This document shows, one piece after another, positions 35,497-47,100 of a DNA stretch of 64,000 bases. This DNA is from Pleodorina starrii. Lineage: Eukaryota; Chlorophyta; Chlorophyceae; Chlamydomonadales; Volvocaceae. The notes beneath the pieces were generated by a model. It searched no databases, had not been told where the DNA came from, and worked only from the letters and a program-made list of their open reading frames with translations. The translations under genes and the position numbers were made by a program. The DNA is taken from NCBI GenBank assembly GCA_030267565.1, contig BRXU01000006.1:3274001-3338000 (forward strand), in the 5' to 3' direction. Numbering within the stretch: the stretch's first letter is position 1; each line of letters begins with the position of its first letter.

Positions 35497-37039
35497 GCTC
35501 TGGGATATACCGGTATACATGTTGCGTGGGGGCAAAATTCGATGACACTCCCCGTCCCATGCGGCCCTACCAATATTCTTTTTTGTGAATAGCCGTACAA
35601 GTACGGCATGGACGTCACTGCTGTGACGCTCGTCCACTGCTTTCATTTGGGTTTTGTTGTGATCGCAAACTCCGCATCTATCCATCGGCACACATCCTCG
35701 CCGACAACGAAATGCTGTCGACGTTAGTGGCATGTGTTTGCATTGCACCTGCCGGCTGCGGCTGATGTGCAACTCCGCCGCCGCCGCTTTCCGCGGCTCG
35801 CTGTCCGCTGCGCGGTTCCGCGGTACATTTCTCCTGCCTCCTCGCGTGTTCTGCGCCGAACGCGAAGGCCGCTGTGAACGAGGGCTGCCGACAGAGGGCC
35901 CTTCTTCCAGGACGCGGAGCGGGCGGCGCGTGGGCGGAGGTGAAGGGTCCGGGGTGTGTGTGTGTGGAGGGGCGCCGACGCCCCCGGGCCCCTGCGGGCT
36001 GCGACCGCATCGCACGTACCGACTGAACTGACAGCGATGTCGTCAATCTGTCACGCATGGACGTGCCGGCTTGTCACGCATGGACGCACCGCTCTGCAGT
36101 TATCGTGCGCCGTAGAGTAGGCGAGGCTAGATGCATAGATGGCCCTTTGCTAGGTTAGCGGCTTAGTCCCCAACTGCGTCGTATCGGGCCAAGGCATGTG
36201 AGCATGTGGGGATGGGGGAAAGAGGAAGAGGGGGCGGTGGAGCGTCCATGGGTGTAGTGGAGGAGCGGCGGGCGGGCGGGGAGGAGAGGGGCGGGCAGGT
36301 GGCGTCAAGAGTTCCAAGCTTCCAACCCGTTGGGGATGGAGGAGGAGTCTACGGAATCTGGATGGGGGGATGAGGCGGGTGGGGGTTCCCCACGGGTAGG
36401 CCGGAGCGGAGGTGGGGGGGGCCTTGCATGCAATGGTGCCCTTGGTGTCGTTGACGACTGGCGAACTAATTACTGTTACGAAATAACTGAGTCGGTTGGT
36501 TTCTTGCAGTTAGCCCGGGGGATGGCAGAGCACTGACACTGCGGTTTGTGTGTTTGCGTGTGTGTAGTGTTGTGTGTGTGTGTTTGTTTGGTGGATGAGT
36601 TGGATGTAAAGGACAATGCTGGGACGAGGAGGGGCCCGTGAAGGCACGCGGTGAGCGCAGCACGACGGGCCGCCTTTGCTCTGCATGTGGGAAGCCACTA
36701 CTACTACTATTATTACCACTACTACTAGGCAGACGTGGGGGCGCACGCGGCGATGTAAGGCAGGCAGGTGATGGAAGGTAGGCAGGCCCTGAGGTGGTTA
36801 TGGTAGTTGGAAGGCTGGTCAGGTGACTCCAGGGTGGGAGGAGGAGACGCGGCGCGCGGCGCATCTTTGGGGCACCCATGCAATGACGCCCAAACACTTT
36901 TGTTTGGCCTTTTGGCTGAAAAGTCGACATGGGAGCGAGGGCGATGTTGATGTAACCTTTTTTTGATACCGGTACTGGAAACATCAGAGTTTACAGTTGC
37001 TTGCCCATGCACGGAGGTGTAAACTGGACGCGATAGGAG
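35497..37039. other. Non-coding interval before the tandem array
   Basis: No supported gene. It contains GT-rich runs (36545-36592) and an ACT/ATT microsatellite (36698-36727). Open frames here have no recognisable content. Confidence 0.45.
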
Positions 37040-37468
37040 CGCTTGGGGGGATGGGTGCAGCAACCGTGCAGCCGTCCTCAGTACTACCATTCCAGGCCAG
37101 TCTCGCTCGCGGGCTGTGGCTGCAAAGCGGCCGCACGGCAGCTGGCCCGTTGGCTCTCCCTCTCCACGTCTCCAGACCCTTCGAACAACCATTTCGGGGC
37201 GGGTCAGGACTCTGGAGCCCGCTGTTAGCAACAACAACGTGTCAACGTCACAGCACCGGCCAGCCCCACATCACGCACGACCCATGCATGCTCTTCCGAC
37301 CCTGCCTCCTCCACCCGCCGGAGGTCAAGAGCCATGTCAACCTCTGCGATGACCCGAGTCACCCACAGGCTGGGGGTTCCAAGGAATGTAGGCCCAGCCA
37401 AACCCCCCGCCCGATTGAGAAGGCCGGACGTACAGCAAACGGGTCAGCCGTGGGTGGTATGGGGCGTG

Positions 37469-38378
37469 CTAAGCCCATCGCACGCACAGCATGTCGACTT
37501 TCTCAGTCTCTCCGTAGCCGCGGCTGATGCAGACCTCGTCCCATTCCACCTTCAGGCTGGCATCGATTGCCCGCACCGCCTCGACCACTTCGGTCTTGCT
37601 CGCCGTCACCAGCCGCGTGAAGGGCTGGAGGCTTTGCACTTGAACTTCGGAGCCGCTCACGCTCCTGCTGGTTGGGGCATCGGGGCATGTAGGGGTATGT
37701 AAGCAAAAGCAAAGGATCAGCAGGGGCACGCAGCAGCGGGGAGTCGGGTAGTGCCCATCCATGCACGCGTCCAGTTCGTAATAGTATTTGTTACAGTGGG
37801 CTCCAGGTCCCCGGTGGGGTAGAGCCGGCGGGCCAACGCCGAATGACTCTTCGGGCAGTGGGGGCCCTCCACCCAGAGTCCCGGACCAGACAACACACGA
37901 GCCACGCGCCCAGGAACACGCGAGCCTCGCGGGGGGGACAGACCGTCAGCCGCATCCAGCTCGTGCGCTGCATCCCGCTTCCCTCACGTGCACCGAATCC
38001 GTTCCCCTTGCACCCTAGGTCGCATAACGCTGGCAGGAAGCTGATTTGCTACTCTTACCTGAAGACCCCGGCTGCCTGGACGCTTCCGTCGGTCTTGCGC
38101 CGGGCGCTCAGGGAAAGGTACACCTGCAACTCTGCCAGTTGATCACGAGAACAATGCAGGTAGAAGAAGGCCTCATCGCACACGTGAAGCCAGCTGGTCG
38201 GCACCAGCTTCACAATCTTGCACGCTGCAACCTCCGCACTCTGTTGACGCATGCTGCGTATGGCTGCGGTCACGGGTCCCTGCGCCGATGACCCGCTCTT
38301 GGCACCGCCATCACCGGCGCCAGCAACAGCGCCGGCATCCACCCGCTTCACGATTGCGGTGGAGCTGGAAAACGTCAT
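37469..38378 (-). CDS. Orphan tandem-family protein, copy 1
   Basis: Two exons, 38378-38059 and 37664-37469, joined by a phase-2 GT-AG intron, give 171 residues starting MTFSSSTAIVKR. Conserved stretches across the three copies are AAIRSMRQQSAEVAA, DEAFFYLHCSRDQ, LQVYLSLSARR, then in exon 2 SVSGSEVQVQSLQPFTRLV, ASKTEVVEAVRAIDASLKVEW and the C-terminal MLCVRWA. I recognise no family, signal peptide or membrane segment. The frame stays open upstream of the chosen ATG, and similarity to copy 2 continues there in frame (GNSPPTR..ATTWSPA), so the true start may be further upstream. The unit's 5' part is missing by truncation, so the gene may lack an original promoter. Confidence 0.6.
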
Positions 38379-39444
38379 CTGCCGGTGTGTACCGGTATGT
38401 CCCCCAGGCAGCGGCTCTGCTGCTAGCTCGCACGTCAGCTCGCACGCGGAAACAAGAGCCGCTGGGGACCAGGTTGTGGCGCGACGAGGACGGCGGGTCG
38501 GTGGGGAGTTGCCGATACTCGACAGTATTCGCGAAACATACAGCGGCTGTTGCGTCAGCGGAACAACAACTGTCAGCGGTTGGACGACTGCATCGTATTC
38601 ACGTCCCAAGGGCTTACGTGCATGAGGGAGCGAACTGAAGGCGCCTTGGAACGATTGAGTGATAACCTTGGACGCCGAGTGGCCACCGCTCATCACGACT
38701 GACGTAGCTGCCGCCCACCCACCCGCATCCACCCGTGATCCGAGGGTGGGGGTGGTTGGTTGAAGCGGCCGTTGGAGTGGTTGGTTGCGGTTGGAGCGGC
38801 GTCACATTGCGAGCTGCCGTTCGCACTGTCACAAGGCTGCTGTTGAAGGCGTCCTCGAGTTGCTGTGTGCAACTACGTCTGTTGGGCTTTTACACCCTGG
38901 CCTTCATACGGCATCTGTACGGCTTCTGCACCCGACGTGTTACACGCACAAAAAAGCCCCAACCGCGAAAGCAGCTGTGCAGCAACCGTGGCAGCCGTCC
39001 TCAGTACTACCACTCCAGACCAGGCTCGCTCGCCGGCTGCGGCTGCAAACCGGCTGCACACCAGCTGGCTCGCTCGTTGGCTCTCCCTCTCCACGTCTCC
39101 AGACCCTCCGAACAACCATTTCGGGGCGGGTCCCGACTCTGGAGCCCGCTGTCAGCAGCAACAACGTACGAAAGAACGTGACAGCACCGACCGGCCCTAC
39201 AGCACGCACGACCAATGAATGCTCTTGCGACCCTGCCTCCTTCACCCGGTCAAAAACCAATCCAATGGTTGTTTGCAGCTGCTGCTACGAAGCCTTTTCG
39301 ACCTCCGCGATGACCCGAGTCACCCACAGGCAGGGGGTTTACCAAGCAATGTATGGTAGGCCCAGCCAAAGCCCTCGCCCGATTGAAAAGGCGGGAGGTA
39401 CATCGAACGGGCCAGCCGTGGGTGGTGTGGGTTTCATCCAACAG

Positions 39445-40160
39445 CTAAGCCCACCGCACCGCTAGCATGTGGACGTCAGTCCGTACGCCGCCGCAGTAGT
39501 GGTAGGCCACTACCCACTCCACCTTCAAATTGGGATCGAGTGCCCGCACCGCCTCGACCACTTCGGTCTTGCTCGCCGGCACCAGAGACGTGAAGGGCTG
39601 GAGGTTCTGCAATGGGACTTCATAACCGCTGACGCTCCTGCTGGGTGGGGCATGTACGGGTTTGTGGGCAGGGGCAACGCAGCAGCGAGGAGTCGGGTAG
39701 TGGCCTTTTCCGTGCCCATCCATGCACACTTTCAGTTCGTGCTTCTGTGCATGACCACTGCACCCCGGTTCCCTCAGCGCGCATCCCCTCGATGGCGTGA
39801 ACCTTGTTCGTTACACCTGCGTGCAGAACCCGTAGAAACTGATTTGTTACATTACCTGTAGTCCCCGGATGCGTCGACGCTTCCGTAGTGACTGCGCCGG
39901 GCGTCCAGGGAAAGGTACACTTGCATCTTTGACGGTTTTTCACGAGTGGACTGCAGATAGAAGAAGGCCTCATCGCGCACGTGGAACCAGCTGACCCGCA
40001 ACAGCTCCACGATTTGGAGCGCTGCATCCGCCGCGCTCCTCTCGCGCACGCTGCGTATGGCCGCGGTCACGGATCCCTCCGACGGCGACCCGCCGCTGGC
40101 GCCAGCAACAAGGCTGGCACCCACCCACAGCACAATTGCGGTGGACCTGGAAAACGTCAT
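39445..40160 (-). CDS. Orphan tandem-family protein, copy 2
   Basis: Exons 40160-39856 and 39637-39445, with the same phase-2 intron as copy 1, give 165 residues starting MTFSRSTAIVLW and ending HMLAVRWA. Differences from copy 1 are mostly substitutions, and indels are multiples of three, which supports coding function. The frame is open upstream of this ATG to about 40325. A further likely exon at about 40584-40345 begins MAAGEDVRVRLQLGRCRG and contains RLTISCRAPS and EGPLKLSSD, also present in copy 3. I could not join it in phase with confidence, so I report the minimal two-exon model. Function unknown. Confidence 0.6.
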
Positions 40161-41217
40161 CTCCCGGTGCTTATGTCCCTCAGCCAGCGGCTCTGTTATT
40201 AGCTCGCACGTGGAGACAAGGACCGCTGGGGACCAGGTTGCGGCGCGATGAGGACCGCGGGTCGGTGGGGAGTTGCCGCTACGCGACCGTGTTCGTGGAA
40301 CATGCAGCGGCTGCTGAAATCGCACGTGAACTGCTTGATTGGGTGATGACCTTGAACACCCACCCGCGGTCCGAGGACAGTTTGAGAGGCCCCTCGGAGG
40401 AGATGTCCTCCTCAGTCCTCACGCGGTGAAACAGCGTGAGTAAGACCTTCGCCGAGGGGGCTCTGCAGCTGATGGTGAGCCTCTTGCACCTAAAGACCGG
40501 CTCTCTTTGTCCGATGTACGAGTGCGTTTTGCCCCTGCACCTGCCAAGCTGCAAGCGCACGCGTACGTCCTCCCCAGCTGCCATCGTACTGAGCTCTCAC
40601 ATGGCGATGGCGGAGGGCGGAGGGCACTACTCTGCTGTATCGCTCCTCATCAGTTGCAGACGGAAGCCAAGTGCGGACTAGAATACTACATTGTACATTT
40701 ACGCCCGACCTGTTTACTGTGCTGTGCCTGTGGCCATCAGGCTGGTCCCGCGCTCTGCCCCCAGCAGCGGCCCCGGAGGGCCTCTGCCTCTTGGGTTTTG
40801 AAGGGGTCAGGCACCTCCCGGTTTGCACCAGCCAAAACTCTGCTGCCTTGGCGGGTGCTGAACTGCTGATCGCGGGCACCCCCCGCCCGCCCGCCCCTGC
40901 GGACGCCTGCTCTGTCCTCCCCCGTCCCGCCCCGGCCCCCCTTTACGGACGCCAACACCACCGGCGGAACCGCGTCTCGATGCGACGCCCACACCCCACT
41001 CAACGCGCCTCGTCGAGCCCCCTCTCCGAGTGCGTGATCCCGGTACCGTAACCCACAGGCGGATCGCGTCTCAGTGATGCGGCCGCGCGGGTCCATGGGG
41101 TCCGCTCCCGAGCAAGGAATGCTCAAGAGACACGAACGCAGATCAGGTTCACCCCGCCGAGTACCTGCAGTGCGTGCATGTCGTAGAGAGCCAGAGCGCC
41201 AAGCAGGCCAGTTCTGC

Positions 41218-41423
41218 CGTGCTCTGTAGCGGAGACGAGCAGCAGGGTAAACAGCGTGTTGTGGGGCTGGGCCTGGTCCCGAGAGCGGGGCGCTGTGTCG
41301 ATGTGAGCCAGGAGCTACAGCAGCACCCTTTCGGTGGAGGCGATGGTACTCTGGCGAATTCGAACAAATGAGGATTTGTTTGAACGGACGGTATATCCGG
41401 GTATTTGCACACGCGTGGGTGTT
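41218..41423 (+). repeat. Copy of the 31726-31935 segment
   Basis: It matches the 3' flank of the hypothetical ORF at 30867-31687. It sits between tandem units 2 and 3, next to the hairpin at 41424-41552. Confidence 0.85.
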
Positions 41424-41552
41424 GCAGTAAGGCAGCGGCTGCGGATCGTGGCTCGGGACCGAACAATGGCATTACCCCCTGGCGCGGAACAGAGGGGTAT
41501 GGCAATGGTCGGTACATGCCTGAGCCACGATCCGCGGCCGCTGTCTTACTGG
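41424..41552. repeat. Imperfect long hairpin, candidate small-RNA precursor or MITE
   Basis: Bases 41424-41478 and 41494-41552 pair with few mismatches over the outer ~32 bases. A bulged middle and a closing helix (ATTACCCC with GGGGTATG) surround a ~15-base loop. Mismatches and bulges resemble microRNA precursors, but size and shape also suit a small transposon. Confidence 0.7.
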
Positions 41553-42285
41553 GTCTCAGAGGGCCAGATCTTAGAGTGGTTGGCTGCGGTTGGAGTGGCG
41601 GCGCGGTTGGAGCTGCCGTTCGCAAAACACGCACTGTGGCGATGGCTGTTGTTGAAGACTGCTCGAGTGGCTGTCTGCAACGTCTATTTTGAAGCGGCAT
41701 CTGTACGGCTCCTACATCCGCCGTGTTACACGTGCACAAAAAGCCCCAACCGCGGCAGCAGCTGCGGCAGCAACCATGCAGTCGTCCTCAGTACTACCAC
41801 TACAGACCAGGCTCGCTCGCCGCCGGCTGCGGCTGCAAACCCGCCGCACGCCAGCTGGCTCGCTCGTTGGCTCTCCCTCTCCACGTCTCCAGACCCTCCG
41901 AACAACCATTTGGGGGCGGGTAAACGATTCTAGAGCCCGCTGTCAGCAACAACAACAACAACAACAACAACAACATATGAAGGAAAGTCACAGCACCGGC
42001 GGCCGGCCTCACAGCACGCACGACCAATGAATCCTCTTCCGACCCGGCCTCCTTCACCCTCCAAAGGTCCAAAACCAATCCAATGTCTTGTTACAACTGC
42101 TGCCCTGAGAGCCTTGTCGACCCCCGCAATGACCCGAGGCACCGATAAGCAGGCAGGGGTTCATCAAGAATGTAGACCCCGCCCCCCGAAGGCCCCCGCC
42201 CGGTTGAGGCGGCGGGACGTACAGCTTACGGGCCAGCCGTGGGTAGTGTGTGGGGCGTGCTAAGAGCGCCCAATCCATCCAGCAG

Positions 42286-43044
42286 CTAACCCCACCGCAC
42301 GCACAGCATGTCGACGTAGGAGCCGTTCCAGTTGCAATATCCCCTCATCCACTCCACTTTCAGGTTGGGATCAAGTGCGCGCACCGTCTCGACCACTTCG
42401 GCCTTGCTCGCCGTCCCCAGAGACGTGATGGGCTTAAGGCTCTCAAGTGAAACACCAGGGCCGCTCACGCTCCTGCTGGGTGGGGCATAGGGGCATGTAA
42501 GGGTTTGTGGACAAAAGCGACGGGCCAGCAGGGGCACGCAGGGGCTCCACAGCAGCGGGGAGTCGGGTAACGGCCCTTTCCGTGCCCAACTGCCCATCCA
42601 TGCACGCGTCCAATACGTGCTTCCGTGCATGCATGACCACTGCATCCCGGTTCCCGGAGCGTGCACCAAGTTCCCTCAATCGCGTGACCCTAGTGTGTTA
42701 CGTTACCTGGAGGACCCGGATGCGTCGACGGTTCCGTAGGCATTGCGCCGGGCGTTCAGGGAAAGTTACACTTGCATCTTTGCCGGTTCATCACTAGGGC
42801 AATGCAGGTAGAAGAAGGCCTCATCGTTCAAGTGGACCCAGCCAGTCTGCACCAGCTCCGCGATCTGAAGCGCTGCATCGGCCGCGCTCTGCCGGCACAT
42901 GCTGCGTATGGTCGCGATCAGGGATCCCGCCACCAGCCCTGCCGCCAGCGGCCCGCTCTTCGCACCGCCGTCGCCGTCACGGGCGCCAGCAACGGCGCCG
43001 GCCTCCCCCCTCTTCACAATTGCGGTGGAGCTGGAAAACGTCAT
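42286..43044 (-). pseudogene. Orphan tandem-family protein, copy 3, with premature stop
   Basis: Exons 43044-42707 and 42472-42286 match copies 1 and 2 in splice sites and phase. In exon 1 the codon after KMQV is TAA (42768-42766), where the other two copies have TAC. Beyond the stop the frame continues with LSLNARRNAYGTVDASGSS, and exon 2 remains intact (SVSGPGVSLESL, KAEVVETVRALDPNLKVEW, MLCVRWG). The upstream exon conserved in copy 2 also has ACG where copy 2 has its ATG. This is therefore most simply a recent pseudogene, or a 92-residue truncated product. Confidence 0.7.
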
Positions 43045-44175
43045 CTGCCGGTGCTGATGTCCCGGCAGGCAGCGGCTCTGTAGCTAGCTCTCACGCGGAG
43101 ACAAGGGCCGCTACGGACCAGGTCACGATGTGACGAGAGGCGCACCATGTCGTTATCCCTGCTCAACCCTATTCATGGAACGTACAGCGGCTGTTGAAAT
43201 CGCACGCGCACTGATTGGTTGATTGGTTGATGGCCTTGGACGCCTCGCGCCCACCGCCCACCCACCCGTGGTCCGAGGACAGTTTGAGAGGCCCCTCGGA
43301 AGAGATGTGCTCCCCAGTCCTCACGTGGTGAAACAGCGTGAGGGAGATCTCCTCCGAGGGGGCTCTGCAGGAAATGGTGAGCCTCTTTCACCTAACTACC
43401 GGCCATCTTGGTCCGATGTGCGGTGTGCAAGTGCGAATGCGGAGCGTTTTTTGCCTCTGCACCTCCTGCGCTCCAATCCCGGCGGCTGCAAGCGCACGCG
43501 TACGTCCTCCCCAGCTGCCGTCGTACTGAGCTCTCACACGGCAGAGGGCGGATGACACTATTTTGCTGCATCGCTCCTCATCAGTGGCAGACGCAAGCGA
43601 AGTGCAGACGCCAACACCACAGGCGGACCGCGTCTCAGTGATGCGGCCGCACGGGTCCATGGGGTCCGCTCCCGAGGAACGACACTCACGCACCATCGTT
43701 ACTATCCACACGAGGAAGCCTAAAGCCAAGGAAGCCCCGACGAGTGCCTGCCGCGCGTGTACCATTCCGTACCTGATGCCGTACCTCGACATTACGATGC
43801 AACTCACGCATGCCGTACTGTACTGGCCGCCTCTGCGGCGCGCCCGCGCCCGCGCGGAACAGTCAGCATCACGTGCTGCAAGCGGCCCCAGCCGCGGTCA
43901 TCGGCGACTGCCACCACCACCCGCCTTCCCTAGCCCCCCACCCACTCCGGTGCTGCGAGTGGTGTCCGCAATCAAACTTCAGTGGCTTTTGCTTTCCCCC
44001 ATCCAGCTGCCAGCACCAACCCCGCATGCCTCACCCCCCATACAAGCCCCACCCAAGCCAGCCACGCTAAGACTGACCTCACACCACATCACGCCACCTC
44101 GATACTGCGTCACACCACCTCACATCACGCCACCGTACCGCACCCCTCACGCGTGATCACATCCGCCCACGCACT

Positions 44176-47100
44176 TCACAAACCCTGGTACCCCCGCTCC
44201 CCCGCCTCCGAAACCGCCCCGCTTTGCATCGGCCCCAACATGCCCCCCTCGCCGCCGGCGCCGTCGTCGCCGCCGCCGCCGTACATCCCAACACCGCCTG
44301 CGCCGCCGTCAAACCCCGGGCTCATGGCCCCAAACACGGACTCACCGCCACCGGGACTCATCGCTCCGAAACCACTTCCGCCCGGACCGGGACTCATCGC
44401 TCCGAAACCACTACCGCCGGGGCTCGCCATCATGTCGTGGCCGTCAGGTCCGCCGCCGCCGCCGCCGCCGCCGAGCATCACCGCGCCGTCTTCCTCCGAA
44501 ACCACGGCCAGGCCTGGCACGGCCGGCGCGACGGGCACGGCGTGGGGTACGTCAGCGAGGGAGTAGTCCCGGTAGAGGGGCCGGGCGCCTCCCAGCGCGG
44601 GGGCGCCGGTGCCGACCACCTCCCCGGGCGCCAGCAGCCGCATGCCGCGCGCCATCCGCTCCAGAACCAACGACACGTGTTTTCGGAGGCGCTGCGTGTC
44701 CTTGGCGGGGGCCAGCGGGGTCACCTGCGAGGGGGGGTTTAGGGGTTTTAGGGGTTTCAGAGGTCCGTCGGGGTTGGGGGTTTTAGGGTTTCAAGGGGCC
44801 CAGTGGGACAGAAGCCGTGCGAAGGCCGTGTGGCGCGTGCCGTTTGGCCCAGGCCCCACAACACACACGCATTCCCTCCCACCACCTGCTGCCCCCCTTA
44901 CCTGCCCTCCCTCGCAACCACCCTTACCATCCCCTTACCATCCCCAAACTACCACCCCCGCAACTACCCCAACACCCACGCGAGCCAAACCCCCCGCAGT
45001 CCCCCGCAGTCCCCCCCCACCTGCACCGCTTGCTCCTTGGCGCTCTTGGCCAGACACGTCCTCAGCAGGTGAGTCATGGCGGCCTCAGTGGTCTCCTCCC
45101 AACCGATCTCACTGCCGTCGATGATCTGGGGATGGGAGGGGGAGGGGGTGGTGGGGATGAGGATGGGATGGGGAGGGGATGGGGTGGGTGGATGGGGTGG
45201 TCAGGTTGGGGTGGTGGTGGGGGTGTGTGGGAACGTGGAAGGAAGGAAAGGTGGTTGGTTAAAAGGTGGTTGGACAGTCGTTGGTTGGGAGTGACACAAG
45301 GGTCGGAAAGCCCACAGGGGACTAGGACACGTGATATGCCCGCCCTCACCCCTCTCCCGCCTCCCCCCACCCCCCGCCCCCCACCTCTGGCGATATGCAC
45401 GCCCTCAGCACCGCCGCCTCCGCCTCATTGAGCGCGAACCTCCACTTGACCAGCAGCAGCAGCAGCTGGCAGCAGCCCGACAGCCGCCGGGCCCGGGCGG
45501 ACAGATCCGTCTGCGCCGCCTCCATGGCTGCAGCAAGGTCCATCAGCTCGTCGTACGTCTCATTCATGAGCAGGTCCAGCTGGTTGAGAGGCGCGGGGTT
45601 CTTGTCCTGAGGGGGGGGTGGGGTGGTGGGGGGAAGGGGGGGTTAGGGAGTGATATGCTCCATTATATAACTTGAGGGGGGTTGAAGAGTGTCATGCAAG
45701 AACGAAACCGGGAATCCCGGGGGTGGGTGGGGGGGGGGTTGGAGGGGTGGGGGGGGGAAGGGTAAGAAAGGAGTTACCGCAGCGGGTGGGGGGTTGACGT
45801 GGTGTGTGTGAGGTGGGGAGGGGAGGTTGTAACTTGTAAGAGTGAAATACGAAGTCAGGGTCTCTGACGTGTCACGGACGTGTCCTGCCGTACCTTGAAC
45901 CTCATGAGCAGCCGCTTCTCAATGTTGCGGAACTGTACGGCACGGTCCTCCAGTTTGGTGCGCAGATCCGAGATCCGCTGCCGTACGGCAAAGTGCTGCT
46001 CCACCACCTGACCACCCGAGAGGACAGAGGGACAGGGGGAAGGGCGTTTGAGAGCGTGTACCTATGTGTGTATGTGTGTGCAGGACGAGGGAGGAGGGGT
46101 GGCCGCCTCCCGCTCCGCTTTGCGCCGTCCCCCCTTCCCCAACCCCTTCCCCCCTCCCCCGCCAATGCCCCCTTTTCAGCCCACCTCGAAAAAGTCCTCC
46201 AGCGGCAGTGCGTCCTCGTAGGAGACTGCGAAGGGTCCCTCGGGGGGAGGGGGCAGACCCGCCTCCGCCTCAGCGTAGTAGCGGGTCAGGCGGGAGGCAA
46301 GCTCCTGAGGGGGGGGGGGCGGGGGGAGGGGGAGGGGAAGGGGATGGGGTGTTTTAAAGAGTGTTCCTGCGGACGTTGTAGCCCAAGGGGGGAGAGGGGA
46401 GAAGGGTTTTAGGGTTTTAGGGTTTTGAGAACCCGCCCCCCTTCACAGCCAAACCTCACAGCCCCACCTTCAAATTCCGCGCTCACTCCCCTCCCCACAA
46501 ACCCAACCCCTACCCCCTACCCCACCCCCCTCACTTCCCTCCACCCAGCACCCACCCCCGCAATGAGCCACATGGCCTCCAGCACCCACCCCCGCAATGA
46601 GCCACATGGCCTCCAGCACGTCGCTCTGGATGCGGTACCTCCCGCCCGCCTTGGACACCAGGATCGTCACATCACCGCCACCACCGTAAAACTGAAACGA
46701 CATGACGGTGGCGGTGCTGCCACTGCCGCCGCCACCGCCGCCACCCAGGCCCAGAGCGGCGCCGGCGCCCATGGCCGCCGCGCCGCCGGAGAGGGCCTGA
46801 GGGGGGGTGAGGGGGGAGAGGGGGGAGGCGTGAGGGGGGAGGGGAGTAAAAAGGGGAGTAAAAAGGAAGGTACCGCAGCGAAGGGACGGATCGGTCCTTT
46901 CCCATGCTGCCTTCCCCCCTCCCACACACTCACACACACACCCTTCCCCGCACCTGCGCCACCCCGGGCGGTGCGGCCGCGAGCGCGTCCTCGAACAGCG
47001 ACCCCAGGGGAGGGGGCGCCCGGTTGGTGGAAATGGTCACCTTGAACTCTGGGGGGGGAGAGGGCGTGTGTTTGTGTGTGCGTGGGGGGAGGGGTATGTG

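Larger units (their letters stand above)
37040..43690. repeat. Tandem segmental triplication carrying an orphan gene family
   Basis: Three units, about 37040-38755, 38760-41130 and 41560-43690, share the same ordered landmarks. These are the block GCAGCCGTCCTCAGTACTAC, the block CTCTCCCTCTCCACGTCTCC, and a two-exon minus-strand gene. In units 2 and 3 an upstream block and the segment GATGCGGCCGC..GGGTCCATGGGGTCC follow. The first unit lacks the upstream (gene 5') part, so it is truncated. An AAC microsatellite lies at 41947-41974. Confidence 0.85.

Noticed and set aside
35368..36015. 215-residue minus-strand frame overlapping the transposon-like element
   Set aside because: It crosses the element boundary, so it cannot be the element's own gene, and it has no domain.
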